From NCBI RefSeq assembly GCF_022808615.1, contig NZ_JAKZKS010000002.1, positions 1 to 64,000 of the forward strand: 64,000 bases of DNA, written 5' to 3'. Numbering within the stretch: position 1 is the first letter of the stretch; each line of letters begins with the position of its first letter. Below are positions 1 through 9,218 of the stretch, one piece after another. The position numbers and the translations under genes are program-made. This stretch comes from Bacillus sp. FJAT-47783. GTDB lineage: Bacteria > Bacillota > Bacilli > Bacillales > Aeribacillaceae. The notes under the pieces were generated by a model that was not told where the DNA came from, made no database searches, and was given only the letters and a program-made list of their open reading frames with translations.

Positions 1-129
1 GTGTCGAAGAAAGCAGAAAATCAACCAAAGTAAGCTAAAATTGGGGTGAACTCGATTATGATTGTCGAACAAGAAAGGAAAATCTAGAAAAACGTCGAGA
101 GAGAGGTGAATAGATGGATTTTAAAAATG

Positions 130-168
130 GCACCTTAGAAAATTGGACATTCATAATTCTGAGGTGCC
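130..168. repeat. Inverted repeat of unknown role
   Basis: A near-perfect 12-bp inverted repeat (left arm GGCACCTTAGAA, right arm TTCTGAGGTGCC, with one T-G pair) surrounds a 16-nt loop. No T-run follows on either strand, so it is not a typical intrinsic terminator. The rest of 1-198 holds no convincing gene. Confidence 0.5.
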
Positions 169-197
169 GAATATGGGATAAATCTTTAGAAAAAAGC

Positions 198-236
198 AAA
201 AAAAGGTACTGGAATTTAATCCCTAGTACCTTTTTA
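198..236 (-). terminator. Bidirectional-looking intrinsic terminator of the LCP gene
   Basis: AAAAAGGTACT and AGTACCTTTTT form a stem with A- and T-rich flanks immediately downstream of the LCP stop codon. The flanks allow termination in either direction. Confidence 0.75.
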
Positions 237-238
237 AA

Positions 239-1189
239 TTAAATTTCAAGATGATTACTTAACTCTTCAGAAATTTCTTCTATAGAATCTTCATCAAGCT
301 CATAATAATAAGTATTATTAATGGTATTGTTATTTCCGGTTAAAAATAATGATTCAATATTGCTTATGGAACCTGCATATTTTTGTAGGGCTAAAATATT
401 TCCAATACTAAAGTTTGTTGTTAAGTTGTTTCCGATAGAATCAATTATTTCATCGTACTTTGTAATTGCTGACAAAGAACTACTTTTTTCAATTATTGCC
501 TTTATTACTTCCTGTTGACGTTGTCCACGGCCGATGTCTCCTAATGGATCTTTTTTCCGCATTCGTACATAAGCTAGAGCTTCTTCCCCATTTAATGTTT
601 GAATACCTTCATCAATTTTTATTGCATTTTGTACACCACGACTATCTTGTTCAGTAAAAGCAATTTTACTATTAACTTCAACTCCATCGATTGCATCAAC
701 AATTTCGATAAAAGCATCGAAATTTAACTCTACGTAGTAATCTACAGGAATTTCAAAAAGGTTTTCGATAGTTTCAACCGTTAAGTCTTTTCCTCCAAAA
801 AAATGAGCATGGTTTATTTTATCAAAACCGCGATCTGGAATATTTACACGGGAATCACGTGGTATGCTCACCATCTTAATGGAACTATCATCTTTATTAA
901 ATGTAGCTAAAATCAAAGCGTCAGATCTACTGTTTTTTTCTCCTGGTCGAGCGTCTACTCCAATAAATAAGACTGAGAAATGATCTTTTTTCGGGTCTAT
1001 GGCTGTTGTTCTAAGATCTGATTTGATCCCGCGTTCTAAGTCTTCTTGAGACTTAAATGAAGCATTAGCCACTTTATAAGTTAAATAAGCACCATATCCT
1101 CCTACAACTAGAAGGAGTAATAAAAAGATACACCCTATAGATTTTACCCTTTTGCGTTTTTTCTTTTTTTTCATATTCGATCGATTCAT
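239..1189 (-). CDS. tagU: LytR-CpsA-Psr family cell-wall polymer ligase (TagU/LytR-like)
   Basis: LCP enzymes move undecaprenyl-linked anionic polymers such as wall teichoic acid onto peptidoglycan outside the membrane. The protein has 316 residues, a Lys/Arg-rich cytoplasmic start, one membrane anchor at about 18-38 and an extracellular LCP domain. Conserved charged residues are visible at Asp79, Arg81, Arg88, Asp90 and Arg111 (motifs GVDARPGE, RSDALILAT, SIPRDSRV). An AAGGGAG ribosome site stands 8 nt before the ATG. In B. subtilis tagU (lytR) also lies beside yvyE and degSU, which supports the name; other LCP paralogues (TagT, TagV) cannot be excluded by sequence alone. Confidence 0.87.
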   Translation of the reverse strand: MNRSNMKKKKKRKRVKSIGCIFLLLLLVVGGYGAYLTYKVANASFKSQEDLERGIKSDLRTTAIDPKKDHFSVLFIGVDARPGEKNSRSDALILATFNKDDSSIKMVSIPRDSRVNIPDRGFDKINHAHFFGGKDLTVETIENLFEIPVDYYVELNFDAFIEIVDAIDGVEVNSKIAFTEQDSRGVQNAIKIDEGIQTLNGEEALAYVRMRKKDPLGDIGRGQRQQEVIKAIIEKSSSLSAITKYDEIIDSIGNNLTTNFSIGNILALQKYAGSISNIESLFLTGNNNTINNTYYYELDEDSIEEISEELSNHLEI

Positions 1190-1211
1190 TCTAAAGCTCC
1201 CTTATACATTT

Positions 1212-1847
1212 TTAAATCTCTTCCTCCAAATACTCAACATCACCTTCAATAATCTCACTCTTACCGTTTGTTAGTTCAATCATCCATTCTTTAAAGACCT
1301 CTTTTTGTTCTTCTTCCACATATGTTTCAATGATGACGTCGTTAAGGTAGTGGATTTCTTTTAGTTTGTATTCGGAGTTGTTGCGAAGTTCATTTTCTAC
1401 TCTTCCTAGCCAAGTGTAGTCAATAGTAGTTTTTATGATGCGCATTAATTTTCGTTCTACTACGCCTGTATGATTGATCCCTTCTGAAACAGCCTTCCCA
1501 TATGCCCGGATAAGCCCACCTGCACCGAGCTTGATGCCTCCGAAATAACGTGTGACAACGGCGACCGTATCTTTTAATTGACGTTTTTTTAATACTTCTA
1601 ACATTGGAACGCCAGCTGTTCCGCTTGGTTCTCCGTCGTCATTTGCTTTTTGGATGTTGTCTTGTTCTCCGATTAAGTAGGCGGAGCAATTATGTGTTGC
1701 ATCCCAATGTTTCTTTTTTATTTCATGAATAAATTGTTGTGCTTCTTCTTCCGTTTTGGCTCGATTTATATAACAAATAAATCGAGATTTTTGAATGACA
1801 ATTTCATGCTCTCCATATTGTTTTACGGTATAATATTTTGAAAGCAT
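1212..1847 (-). CDS. yvyE: YigZ/IMPACT family protein YvyE
   Basis: 211 residues, the usual length for the YigZ family. The N-terminal UPF0029/IMPACT fold carries the motifs KSRFICYINR, NDDGEPSGTAG and VTRYFGGIKLGAGGL. The biochemical role in bacteria is not settled; the eukaryotic relative IMPACT modulates the Gcn2 pathway. A strong AAAGGAGGTGG site precedes the ATG. It lies 22 nt upstream of the LCP gene on the same strand, so the two are probably co-transcribed, and divergent from degS, the same arrangement as in B. subtilis. Confidence 0.9.
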   Translation of the reverse strand: MLSKYYTVKQYGEHEIVIQKSRFICYINRAKTEEEAQQFIHEIKKKHWDATHNCSAYLIGEQDNIQKANDDGEPSGTAGVPMLEVLKKRQLKDTVAVVTRYFGGIKLGAGGLIRAYGKAVSEGINHTGVVERKLMRIIKTTIDYTWLGRVENELRNNSEYKLKEIHYLNDVIIETYVEEEQKEVFKEWMIELTNGKSEIIEGDVEYLEEEI

Positions 1848-2278
1848 TCTTGTCCACCTCCTTTAGCGGAATTGGCAAGGGCTTTTCCAACGTTTTAATA
1901 ATAACCAGAAATTATAAATTTTGCACATTGTTTTTGTGTTAGCTCTAGGCGCGATCGGCTCAGACTGTCACAAGCGGGTCCCTTTAAAAGATAAAAGCGC
2001 CTTTAGCCGGCTTGTCTTGTGCTTGTCACGGAGCCATGAAGGAGACATTGCGACATTACTCACAGGACGTGGCAGCAGTTGGTCGCAATTTGGGTGCCTT
2101 GCGCTTTTCTTATGAATAATCCTATTTTATGACATTGTACTCTTTTCTTTTTTGTTGACATATGGAAGAATAACCTGAGCAACTGCATTCTTCTATTATA
2201 AAACGACAATTTTTTTACTTCAATTAGGAATAGTATGAAGTTTTGGTTACAAGTTTATAAAATTGGAGGTTTTATTCG
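1848..2278. other. Divergent intergenic region with a degenerate dispersed repeat
   Basis: 431 nt between yvyE and degS. 1940-2115 is GC-richer than its flanks and ends in GTGCCTTGCGCTTTTCTT, a word shared in variant form with 27320-27345, 45155-45175 and 61550-61575. It also contains CACAGGACGTGG, the complement of a word near 40715. The promoters of yvyE and degS must lie here, but no convincing -35/-10 pair was found. No credible gene is present. Confidence 0.5.
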
Positions 2279-3433
2279 ATGGATACCAAAACTTTTGATT
2301 CAAAAGTTTTAGATCATATTTTAGAGAACATGTTAAAAGCTGTTCAAAATAGTAAAGATGAGATTTTTAAAATTGGTGAAACGTCAAGACAAGAACATGA
2401 AAGCCTTATTCGTGAATTAAAAATCGTAAAGGAACATGTGAATCTTGTTATCGATAAAAATGATAAGCTATCCGTACAGTCCAAGTTTGCACGACAACGT
2501 TTAGTAGAGGTGAACAAAAACTTTCAACACTTTACAGAGGAAGATGTTCGAATGGCTTATGAAAAAGCGCATTCGTTACAAGTAGAGCTTGCGATGTTGA
2601 AAGAGAAAGAGAAGCAGCTTCGCGACCGCCGAGATGAATTGGAACGGCGCCTTTATAGCTTAAAGGATATGATCGAACGCTCTGAGCATCTAGTTGGACA
2701 AATATCTGTTGTTTTGAACTACTTAAATCAAGACTTAAAACAAATGGGCGATGTTTTAGAAGACGCGAAGGAAAAACAAGAGTTTGGTCTTCGTATTATT
2801 GAGGCGCAGGAAGAGGAGCGGAAAAGACTCTCAAGGGAAATTCATGATGGTCCTGCCCAAATGCTTGCGAACGTCTTAATGCGCTCGGATTTAATTGACC
2901 GTATTTTTCGTGAACGTGGTTCAGAAGATGGGTTTAAAGAAATCAAAAGTCTCCGTGAGATGGTTCGAGAAGCACTTTATGAAGTTCGTCGTATTATTTA
3001 TGATTTACGTCCAATGGCGTTAGATGACTTAGGTCTCATCCCTACCCTCAGAAAATACTTAGCAACGGTCGAAGAATATGATGGCAGGGCGAAAATTGTT
3101 TTTACAAACAATGGTGCAGAAACGAATCGCTTACCAGCAAGATTTGAAGTTGCATTGTTTCGATTAGTACAGGAGGCCGTAACGAATGCATTAAAACATT
3201 CAGAGGCAACGCAAATCGATGTGAAGGTGGAAGTGTTAATAGACAAAATTAATTTAGTCATTAAAGACAATGGCAAAGGATTTATCGTAAACCAAGTTCG
3301 TTCAGAAAAGAAAAATTCGTTCGGATTAATGGGGATGAAAGAACGAGTCGAGCTATTGGATGGGAAAATAGTCATAAATTCAATGCCGGGCCAAGGTACG
3401 ATTATTGTGATACAAGTCCCGAGAAATGCGTAA
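2279..3433 (+). CDS. degS: Two-component sensor histidine kinase DegS
   Basis: Cytoplasmic sensor kinase of 384 residues that phosphorylates DegU and so governs degradative enzymes, competence and motility. There is no membrane segment. A long coiled-coil sensor region (about 30-175) is followed by the HisKA_3 dimerisation box EEERKRLSREIHDGPAQ, with the phosphorylated His near residue 189. The HATPase_c N-box is NALKHSEATQ and the glycine boxes are DNGKGF and GLMGMKERV. GGAGG precedes the ATG. degU follows 58 nt later, forming the conserved degSU operon. Confidence 0.97.
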   Translation: MDTKTFDSKVLDHILENMLKAVQNSKDEIFKIGETSRQEHESLIRELKIVKEHVNLVIDKNDKLSVQSKFARQRLVEVNKNFQHFTEEDVRMAYEKAHSLQVELAMLKEKEKQLRDRRDELERRLYSLKDMIERSEHLVGQISVVLNYLNQDLKQMGDVLEDAKEKQEFGLRIIEAQEEERKRLSREIHDGPAQMLANVLMRSDLIDRIFRERGSEDGFKEIKSLREMVREALYEVRRIIYDLRPMALDDLGLIPTLRKYLATVEEYDGRAKIVFTNNGAETNRLPARFEVALFRLVQEAVTNALKHSEATQIDVKVEVLIDKINLVIKDNGKGFIVNQVRSEKKNSFGLMGMKERVELLDGKIVINSMPGQGTIIVIQVPRNA

Positions 3434-3491
3434 AAAGTCTGATTGACGCGTTTCTATACCAATAGTCACAATGATAGGGGGAGGCGTAACC

Positions 3492-4181
3492 ATGACGGAA
3501 ACTATTAAAATTGTTCTCATAGATGATCACCAGCTCTTTCGTGAAGGTGTTAAACGAATTTTAGACTTCGAACCCACATTTGAAGTGGTTGCAGAGGCGG
3601 ATGACGGCAGTGAAGCGTTAATGATTGTGGAAGAATATAATCCGGATGTTGTCATCATGGACATCAATATGCCAAACGTAAATGGCGTTGAAGCAACAAA
3701 GCATTTAGTCGATGCAAATAACGAGACGAAAGTCATTATTTTATCGATCCATGATGACGAAAACTATGTCACACATGCATTGAAAACGGGGGCCCAAGGA
3801 TATTTATTAAAGGAAATGGATGCCGACACACTCATTGAAGCAGTGAAAGTTGTCGCAGATGGCGGTTCTTATTTACATCCGAAAATTACGCACAACTTAG
3901 TGAAAGAATTTCGCCGCCTAGCATTACAAGGGCAACCAAGGAACATAAATCAACTACCAACAGAAATTCGTCGACCTTTACATATTTTAACTCGCCGTGA
4001 ATGTGAAGTATTACAAATGCTAGCGGACGGAAAAAGCAACCGCAGCATCGGTGAATCCCTATTTATTAGCGAAAAAACAGTGAAAAATCATGTGAGCAAC
4101 ATCCTACAAAAAATGAACGTCAACGACCGGACTCAAGCAGTCGTCGTCGCCATCAAAAACGGATGGGTAGAAGTTCGATAA
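3492..4181 (+). CDS. degU: Response regulator DegU
   Basis: NarL/FixJ-type regulator, 229 residues, the same length as B. subtilis DegU. The receiver domain has acidic residues in LIDDHQ and the phospho-acceptor Asp57 in VIMDINMP. The C-terminal LuxR-type helix-turn-helix runs from [18 protein letters not shown] to [17 protein letters not shown]. The ATG at 3492 is preferred over an upstream start at 3471 because GGGGGAGG sits 7 nt before it and it yields the family N-terminus. DegU cooperates with SwrA (45302) on the flagellar operon and with ComK at competence genes, linking it to comF downstream. Confidence 0.97.
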   Translation: MTETIKIVLIDDHQLFREGVKRILDFEPTFEVVAEADDGSEALMIVEEYNPDVVIMDINMPNVNGVEATKHLVDANNETKVIILSIHDDENYVTHALKTGAQGYLLKEMDADTLIEAVKVVADGGSYLHPKITHNLVKEFRRLALQGQPRNINQLPTEIRRPLHILTRRECEVLQMLADGKSNRSIGESLFISEKTVKNHVSNILQKMNVNDRTQAVVVAIKNGWVEVR

Positions 4182-4195
4182 ATGCATGGAGGAAA

Positions 4196-4224
4196 ACTCA
4201 AGCTGGGAAAGCTTGAGTTTTTTA
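4196..4224 (+). terminator. degU terminator
   Basis: ACTCAAGC and GCTTGAGT form a short stem followed by a T6 run directly after degU. Confidence 0.8.
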
Positions 4225-4250
4225 TTCTTAACGTGATAAAGAGAGGATTT

Positions 4251-4417
4251 CCGCAAGAAAGTCCCAGCTCCCCCGCAAGCTATGAAAGAAATCCGCAAGT
4301 CAAGAAAAAAAGTCTCAACTCTCAAGCTAGGAACCGGGAGGAAAGCGAATCCGTAAGTAAAGCCGAGATCCACGCAAGCTGTGAAAGAAATCCACAAATC
4401 ATGAAAAAACCCGCAAC
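4251..4417. repeat. Phased intergenic repeat array 1 (anchor CCGCAAG)
   Basis: The word CCGCAAG or a variant recurs at 4251, 4273, 4293, 4314 (CTCAACT), about 4334, 4351 (CCGTAAG), 4372 (ACGCAAG), 4392 (CCACAAA) and 4411 (CCGCAAC). Spacing is mostly 19-22 bp with one 17-bp step. Between anchors lies A-rich degenerate sequence. A short open frame that crosses it (4182-4454) is low-complexity and is not considered a gene. Confidence 0.65.
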
Positions 4418-4553
4418 TCACATACTTGGAACCGGAGAGAGAACCAGAAAATAGAACCATTAAATTTTTTGAAAAATACATATAATAAAAGGAATTCATA
4501 TTCTCATATCGAACTATTCAACGTGCAAATCTTCATTCAGAGGTGAAAGAGAC

Positions 4554-5516
4554 TTGATTTTAAAAGAACGGAAAATTCCATTAAAGTTACAGGCACTTGA
4601 ATCTCTTTTAAGGAGAATACCAGTCAATCATCGTCAGCGAGAAGCGATCGAAAATGATTTAATTAAACGAAAGGCAGGGTATAAAGGTGAAAAGAATCTA
4701 GATTACTATTTATCCTTTTATGACCATGACGGTATATATATTTTAAATGATATTGTACTCCAAGGTATTCGATCCCCTTTTCAAATTGACTCCCTTGTCA
4801 TTTCCCTCAAATTTGTTCTTCTTATTGAAACAAAGTACTTCTCGGGTACACTTACATTTGATCAAACATTCAAACAGATGATAAGAAGTTATGAAAATTA
4901 TGAAGAAGCATTTTTCAACCCCGTATTGCAAGCGCAGCGGCAATTTGTCCAGTTTAAAGAATGGTTAGAGGAGAAAAATATACTTTATCCTCCCCTTGAA
5001 TACATTGTGGTCATGAGTAATCCCCAGACAATTTTGAAGGCGGAAGAAGATGAGCTAAGTAAGAAAATCATAAGAGTAGATTATCTATACAACTATTTGG
5101 AGAAGTTGAACCAAAAATATACACGGGAGACTTATACTCAAGAAATGGCAAAGCATTTAGTTTCGGTTTTATTGTCTGAGCAAAAGAGGGAATGGCTTAG
5201 TGTTTTGAGCCAATATCAAATTGATATGTCTGAAATCATTCGTGGTGTCCAATGTGTTAGTTGTAATTTTACCCCAATGCAAAGGAAGTTAAAAAAATGG
5301 TTTTGTCCGAAGTGCAATAGCTTCTCACGGACAGCTCATCAACAAGCGATAAAAGACTACTTTCTTTTAATAAAGCCAACGATAACCAATAGTGAATGCA
5401 GAGATTTTTTAAAATTAGACTCTAGATATGTAGCAAATGGTATATTGACATCAATGAATTTTCCATCAAACGGAGTGACACGTGGTAAAAAATATTACAT
5501 GCCCGATTGGTATTGA
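4554..5516 (+). CDS. NERD-domain (nuclease-related) protein with C-terminal zinc ribbon
   Basis: 320 residues, no signal peptide or membrane segment. The region around 35-150 fits the NERD fold: GYKGEKNLDYYL, then IDSLVIS and the IETKYFSG segment, which carry the Asp and Glu-x-Lys arrangement of restriction-endonuclease-like folds. The C-terminal half has CVSC and CPKC, a probable zinc ribbon, and a short tail. Nuclease activity is inferred from the fold, not known. The start is TTG after an AGGTGAAAGAG site. The gene lies alone between two phased repeat arrays and is not part of the B. subtilis degU-yviA order, so it is probably an accessory insertion. Confidence 0.75.
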   Translation: MILKERKIPLKLQALESLLRRIPVNHRQREAIENDLIKRKAGYKGEKNLDYYLSFYDHDGIYILNDIVLQGIRSPFQIDSLVISLKFVLLIETKYFSGTLTFDQTFKQMIRSYENYEEAFFNPVLQAQRQFVQFKEWLEEKNILYPPLEYIVVMSNPQTILKAEEDELSKKIIRVDYLYNYLEKLNQKYTRETYTQEMAKHLVSVLLSEQKREWLSVLSQYQIDMSEIIRGVQCVSCNFTPMQRKLKKWFCPKCNSFSRTAHQQAIKDYFLLIKPTITNSECRDFLKLDSRYVANGILTSMNFPSNGVTRGKKYYMPDWY

Positions 5517-5536
5517 ATGCAGGATTTATACGAAGC

Positions 5537-5650
5537 CCCAAAACTGTTTAAAAACGGCCCAATATATGAAAGTAAAACCCAATTCACGAAAATAAACCCC
5601 AATACATGAAAGAAAACCCCAATACATGAAAATTAGCCCCAATTCAAAAT
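5537..5650. repeat. Phased intergenic repeat array 2 (anchor CCCAATA)
   Basis: CCC(C)AAT-type anchors begin at 5537, 5558, 5578, 5598, 5618 and 5638, giving steps of 21, 20, 20, 20 and 20 bp. The anchor is followed by ATATGAAA-like A-rich sequence. The array fills the gap after the NERD gene; 5651-5844 holds nothing recognised beyond the ribosome site of degV. Confidence 0.8.
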
Positions 5651-5844
5651 CCGGATTGGGAAAAAGATTTGAAAAGATCCATCGAGCACCTAAATATACC
5701 CATATATGAAAAAACCGTAACCGACTAAAACTCATCCTCCTCTCCAGTTTTAGAAATCACCATTGAATACTAATGAAATTCCCCACCGTTTCCTTTACAA
5801 TAGGAAGAGTCAAAAAACTATTTGTATAAGGAAGGTATTATACA

Positions 5845-6687
5845 ATGAAAACTGCGATTGTTACGGATAGTACAGCGTATATTCCAAAGGAAGTACGTGA
5901 AAAGCATGAAATATATATGATTCCACTAAGTGTTAACTTCGGGAATGAATCGTTTCGTGAAGAGGTGGATATGACGGCTGATCAATATTGGCAAGAAATT
6001 AAGGTTCGGGAAGAACTACCAACGACATCACAGCCTCCTATCGGCGAGTTTGTGGAGCTGTTTGAAAAGCTTTCAAAAGACTATGATGCCGTTATCTCGA
6101 TTCATCTTTCAAGTAGTATTAGTGGTACGTTTAATGGTGCAGCATCTGCCGGTCAAATGGTAGAAGGGATTAAGGTGTACCCGTTTGACTCGGAGATAAG
6201 TTGCATGCCACAAGGGTTTTATGCGATTGAAGCGGCAGAAATGGTTCGAGATGGGAAGTCACCTGAACAAGTAATCGAGCGGTTAGAACAATTGAAAAAC
6301 TCATTACGTGCCTATTTTATGGTCGATGATTTGTCTCATTTAAAACGTGGTGGGCGATTAAGTGGGGCGCAAGCGTTTATCGGAAGCTTGTTGCAAATTA
6401 AGCCGATCTTACAATTTGAAAATAAAGTAATAATACCATTAGAAAAAATTCGTACACGTAAAAAAGCGATTAATCGCTTAATCGAATTATTTGATGAAGA
6501 GGCGAGTAAGGGAATTCCGCTTCGGGCAACGGTCATTCATGCCAATCGTCCGGAAGATGCAAAGAAATTAATCGAACAATTATCGGAAAAGTATCCGAAT
6601 GTTGAATTTTACATGAGTTATTTTGGAGCAGTCATTGGAACACACCTCGGTGAAGGTGCGCTTGGATTAGGTTGGTTAAAAAAATAA
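5845..6687 (+). CDS. DegV family fatty-acid-binding protein
   Basis: 280 residues, typical for DegV proteins (YviA position in B. subtilis). These cytosolic proteins bind a fatty acid; in Gram-positives some (FakB) present the acid to the kinase FakA. The N-terminal VTDSTAYIP, the lipid-site SSSISGTFNGA and the conserved DLSHLKRGGRLSGAQAFIG are all present. A GGAAGG site precedes the ATG. It stands between degU and comFA as in B. subtilis. Whether this paralogue serves FakA cannot be told here. Confidence 0.93.
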   Translation: MKTAIVTDSTAYIPKEVREKHEIYMIPLSVNFGNESFREEVDMTADQYWQEIKVREELPTTSQPPIGEFVELFEKLSKDYDAVISIHLSSSISGTFNGAASAGQMVEGIKVYPFDSEISCMPQGFYAIEAAEMVRDGKSPEQVIERLEQLKNSLRAYFMVDDLSHLKRGGRLSGAQAFIGSLLQIKPILQFENKVIIPLEKIRTRKKAINRLIELFDEEASKGIPLRATVIHANRPEDAKKLIEQLSEKYPNVEFYMSYFGAVIGTHLGEGALGLGWLKK

Positions 6688-6688
6688 A

Positions 6689-6712
6689 ATCGCAGCGCCA
6701 TGCTGCGATTTC
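6689..6712 (+). terminator. Short hairpin after degV
   Basis: ATCGCAGC and GCTGCGAT pair around a 5-nt loop, followed by a weak TTTC tail, in the 50-nt gap before comFA. It may be a partial terminator, leaving room for readthrough into comFA. Confidence 0.6.
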
Positions 6713-6737
6713 TAACAAAAGAAGGAAGGAGTAAATC

Positions 6738-8075
6738 ATGAACGATCTAATGGGCCGTCATTTATTTTGGGACGATGTAAAGTGTTTTTTCCAGGATCAG
6801 GTTAATGAAGAAATTGAAATAGAAAAGGGCGTTGTGAAAAAGAAAGGCCAGTATCATTGCGCTCGCTGTGGCAATCATAACCCTCGTTTCTTTGCTTCTT
6901 TTCATTGCGCACGATGCGGAAATGAGTGTACATATTGTCGGCACTGTATCATGATGGGGCGAGTGAGTGAATGTACAAAGCTAGTCAGCTTACCAATACG
7001 AAAAAATGAGGAACCGTTAACAATCAAACTCAATTGGGACGGTACATTGTCAAAAGGACAAGAAAAAGCATCGAAGCAACTGATTCGAACGGTTGACCAA
7101 AACGGACAGTTATTAATTTGGGCAGTTTGTGGTGCAGGGAAAACAGAGATTTTATTTCATGGCATCGAAAAAGCACTTCAAACTGGAAAATATGTTTGCA
7201 TTGCGACTCCCCGTTCAGACGTTGTGCGCGAACTTGCTCCTCGACTCAAACACGTTTTTCCAAAAGTCGAGCTATCGGTTTTATACGGTGGTAGCGAAGA
7301 TCGCGGAAAACGATCGCCTCTTACTATTTCAACAACTCACCAGCTACTGCGATATAAGGAGTCTTTTGATGTCATGATCATTGATGAAGTTGACGCCTTT
7401 CCATATTCCGTTGATGAAACACTCCAATTTGCTGTTCAAAAAGCACGAAAACAAATAAGTTCTCTCATCTATTTAACCGCTACTCCCTCTCAAACAATTA
7501 AAAAAACATTTACATCCTCACAAATCGTTAAAATTCCTGCTCGTTATCACGGTTATCCTTTACCTGTACCAACGTTTCGGTGGTGTGGAAATTGGATGAA
7601 ACAGATAAAAAAGAAACAACTCCCGGCGGTTGTAACTGAATGGGTTCAGTACCATTTGCAAAATGATAAACAAGCTTTTTTATTTGTTCCGCATATTGAA
7701 ACGTTGAAAGTTCTCATCGTTATGTTAAAAAAGATCAATCAACAAATTGAAGGGGTTTACGCTGAAGATCCTAATCGAAAAGAAAAGGTGGAGCGGTTCC
7801 GAAAAGGGGAAATTCCAATTATCGTCACAACGACGATTCTTGAACGGGGAGTTACCGTTAAAGGAGCGAACGTCGCCGTACTCGGTGCTGATGACAATAT
7901 TTTTACAGAAAGTGCGCTCGTGCAAATTTCCGGGCGTGTAGGTCGTAGCAAAGACATCCCAACCGGTACGATTACATTTTTTCATTACGGGAAAACAAAT
8001 GCCATGGTTGAAGCGAAACATCATATTCAGCAGATGAATCATTTAGCGAAGAAAGAAGGGCTGCTGCGAACGTAG
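6738..8075 (+). CDS. comFA: Late competence DNA translocation ATPase ComFA
   Basis: Superfamily 2 helicase-like ATPase of 445 residues that drives single-stranded DNA uptake during transformation on the inner face of the membrane. An N-terminal zinc finger (repeated CARCGN plus CTYCRHC, about residues 40-72) precedes the Walker A segment AVCGAGKTE and Walker B/DEVD box IIDEVDAFP. Helicase motifs LTATPS, VTTTILERGVTV and QISGRVGRS follow. AAGGAAGGAG precedes the ATG. comFB and comFC normally follow directly but here lie 2.1 kb downstream. Confidence 0.96.
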   Translation: MNDLMGRHLFWDDVKCFFQDQVNEEIEIEKGVVKKKGQYHCARCGNHNPRFFASFHCARCGNECTYCRHCIMMGRVSECTKLVSLPIRKNEEPLTIKLNWDGTLSKGQEKASKQLIRTVDQNGQLLIWAVCGAGKTEILFHGIEKALQTGKYVCIATPRSDVVRELAPRLKHVFPKVELSVLYGGSEDRGKRSPLTISTTHQLLRYKESFDVMIIDEVDAFPYSVDETLQFAVQKARKQISSLIYLTATPSQTIKKTFTSSQIVKIPARYHGYPLPVPTFRWCGNWMKQIKKKQLPAVVTEWVQYHLQNDKQAFLFVPHIETLKVLIVMLKKINQQIEGVYAEDPNRKEKVERFRKGEIPIIVTTTILERGVTVKGANVAVLGADDNIFTESALVQISGRVGRSKDIPTGTITFFHYGKTNAMVEAKHHIQQMNHLAKKEGLLRT

Positions 8076-8626
8076 AGAATCGGTCATCATCAATGAGTCT
8101 TAAAGAAGTTGGTGCAAGAGTCTCTTCCTTACCGGATAGTCGCATCAAACGTTTAGGTTAGTCATTAAATTGTGAAAAAATAGTACAAAAAGCCGGATTT
8201 TTTCCTAGTTTTTGATTGATAAAAAGTTTTTATATCGACTAATAACCTATAAACATCTCCATAGTGCTATCAAGTATATAGTTCTTTTTTATTAGGTGGA
8301 ATGTTCATCACCTTTTCATTCACGATCATGAGAAAAAAATTGATCAATTACTCCTTGTTTTCAAAAATATTCCCAATTATGAATCGCTATTCTTCATAGT
8401 AAATTCCTACGGATTAACGATTTGAACGTATGAACAAACGACTAGTTTTAATATGTAAGATAAGTCTATAGACTTAATTTTTCGATGTTTTTCGCAAATA
8501 TAGACAGAAACAAAGAAGTTTGTCGAATAACGTCATTCCATGTAAAATCTTCAAGTGTTAAGAAAATTTTGGATGAAGGATCACTGTTTTACATAATGAC
8601 ACGAATGTAAAGGAGTGGAAATAAAA
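8076..8626 (+). other. AT-rich intergenic region after comFA
   Basis: 551 nt with no convincing gene. A 22-codon open frame at 8093-8161 has no ribosome site and is probably chance or a decayed gene end. No terminator or clear promoter could be assigned, though the following small gene has AAAGGAG at about 8609. Confidence 0.4.
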
Positions 8627-8788
8627 ATGGATTGGATACAGATTATGTCCTTTTCAATCATATCATTGTTCATGACAATACTTTTAACATACAATGTCAT
8701 TCTTTCACGACAAATGCGATTGTTGAAGAAAGGATTGTATGTCGTGATTAAACAGCAAGAAGATTTAAAACAATATACAGAGCACTAA
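8627..8788 (+). CDS. Small single-pass membrane protein
   Basis: 53 residues. An AAAGGAG site stands about 11 nt before the ATG. Residues about 5-27 are hydrophobic and could form one membrane helix; the rest is basic with a charged end (KQQEDLKQYTEH). No family was recognised. It is the first of three genes inserted between comFA and comFB. Coding is inferred from the ribosome site and the membrane-like composition. Confidence 0.6.
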   Translation: MDWIQIMSFSIISLFMTILLTYNVILSRQMRLLKKGLYVVIKQQEDLKQYTEH

Positions 8789-8858
8789 ATGGATAAAGCC
8801 TTGAATATAGGGTAAGGCGGAGGAATATTTTGAAATAAAGATGGAAGAGGTGAATTCA

Positions 8859-9206
8859 TTGCAACAAGAACAAGTACAGCAACGATTGCTCAATGTTGAA
8901 AAGCCTTTTTTCAAGGTGAAGCGAATCATACCTGTTGTTGAAGTGATCATTTTATCAATGGATGTTGCACTTATTTTTCATTCATTTCTTGTTTTATTTT
9001 TGGCAGGTGCGATTTTTGCAACGGTTTATCCGTTCAAAGTATTGAAAACAGTTGTTTTCGCGGTTGGATGGGGAATGGTCGGTTTTTGGATTGGGCATCT
9101 TTTTCAAAGTATAAGCGGCATGACCATCTTGACCGTGTTATTTTTTATAACAGCCGTTGGTATTCATTATTTTGGTTTGGACGAATTGTTTGATTTTAAC
9201 GAATAA
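8859..9206 (+). CDS. Hypothetical membrane protein with three or four helices
   Basis: The TTG at 8859 is preferred because AGAGGTGA lies about 8 nt upstream; an ATG at 8841 would lack a good site. The 115-residue product has a charged N-terminus (QQEQVQQRLLNVEKPFF), then hydrophobic segments at roughly 22-45, 50-65 and 75-105, and an acidic tail. No family was recognised. It is 12 nt from the LysM gene, so these two probably form an operon. Confidence 0.65.
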   Translation: MQQEQVQQRLLNVEKPFFKVKRIIPVVEVIILSMDVALIFHSFLVLFLAGAIFATVYPFKVLKTVVFAVGWGMVGFWIGHLFQSISGMTILTVLFFITAVGIHYFGLDELFDFNE

Positions 9207-9218
9207 GGGGGTATAGAG

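Noticed and set aside
1-115. A sixth phased repeat array at the left edge (TCGA words)
   Set aside because: The words lie at 4, 52, 65 and 95, which is not periodic.
1921-2115. 64-codon open frame between yvyE and degS
   Set aside because: No ribosome site or proper start; it coincides with the dispersed repeat.
4182-4454. 90-codon open frame directly after degU
   Set aside because: It starts inside the terminator region, crosses array 1 and has no family likeness.
8093-8161. 22-codon open frame after comFA
   Set aside because: No ribosome site and no recognisable family; probably chance.
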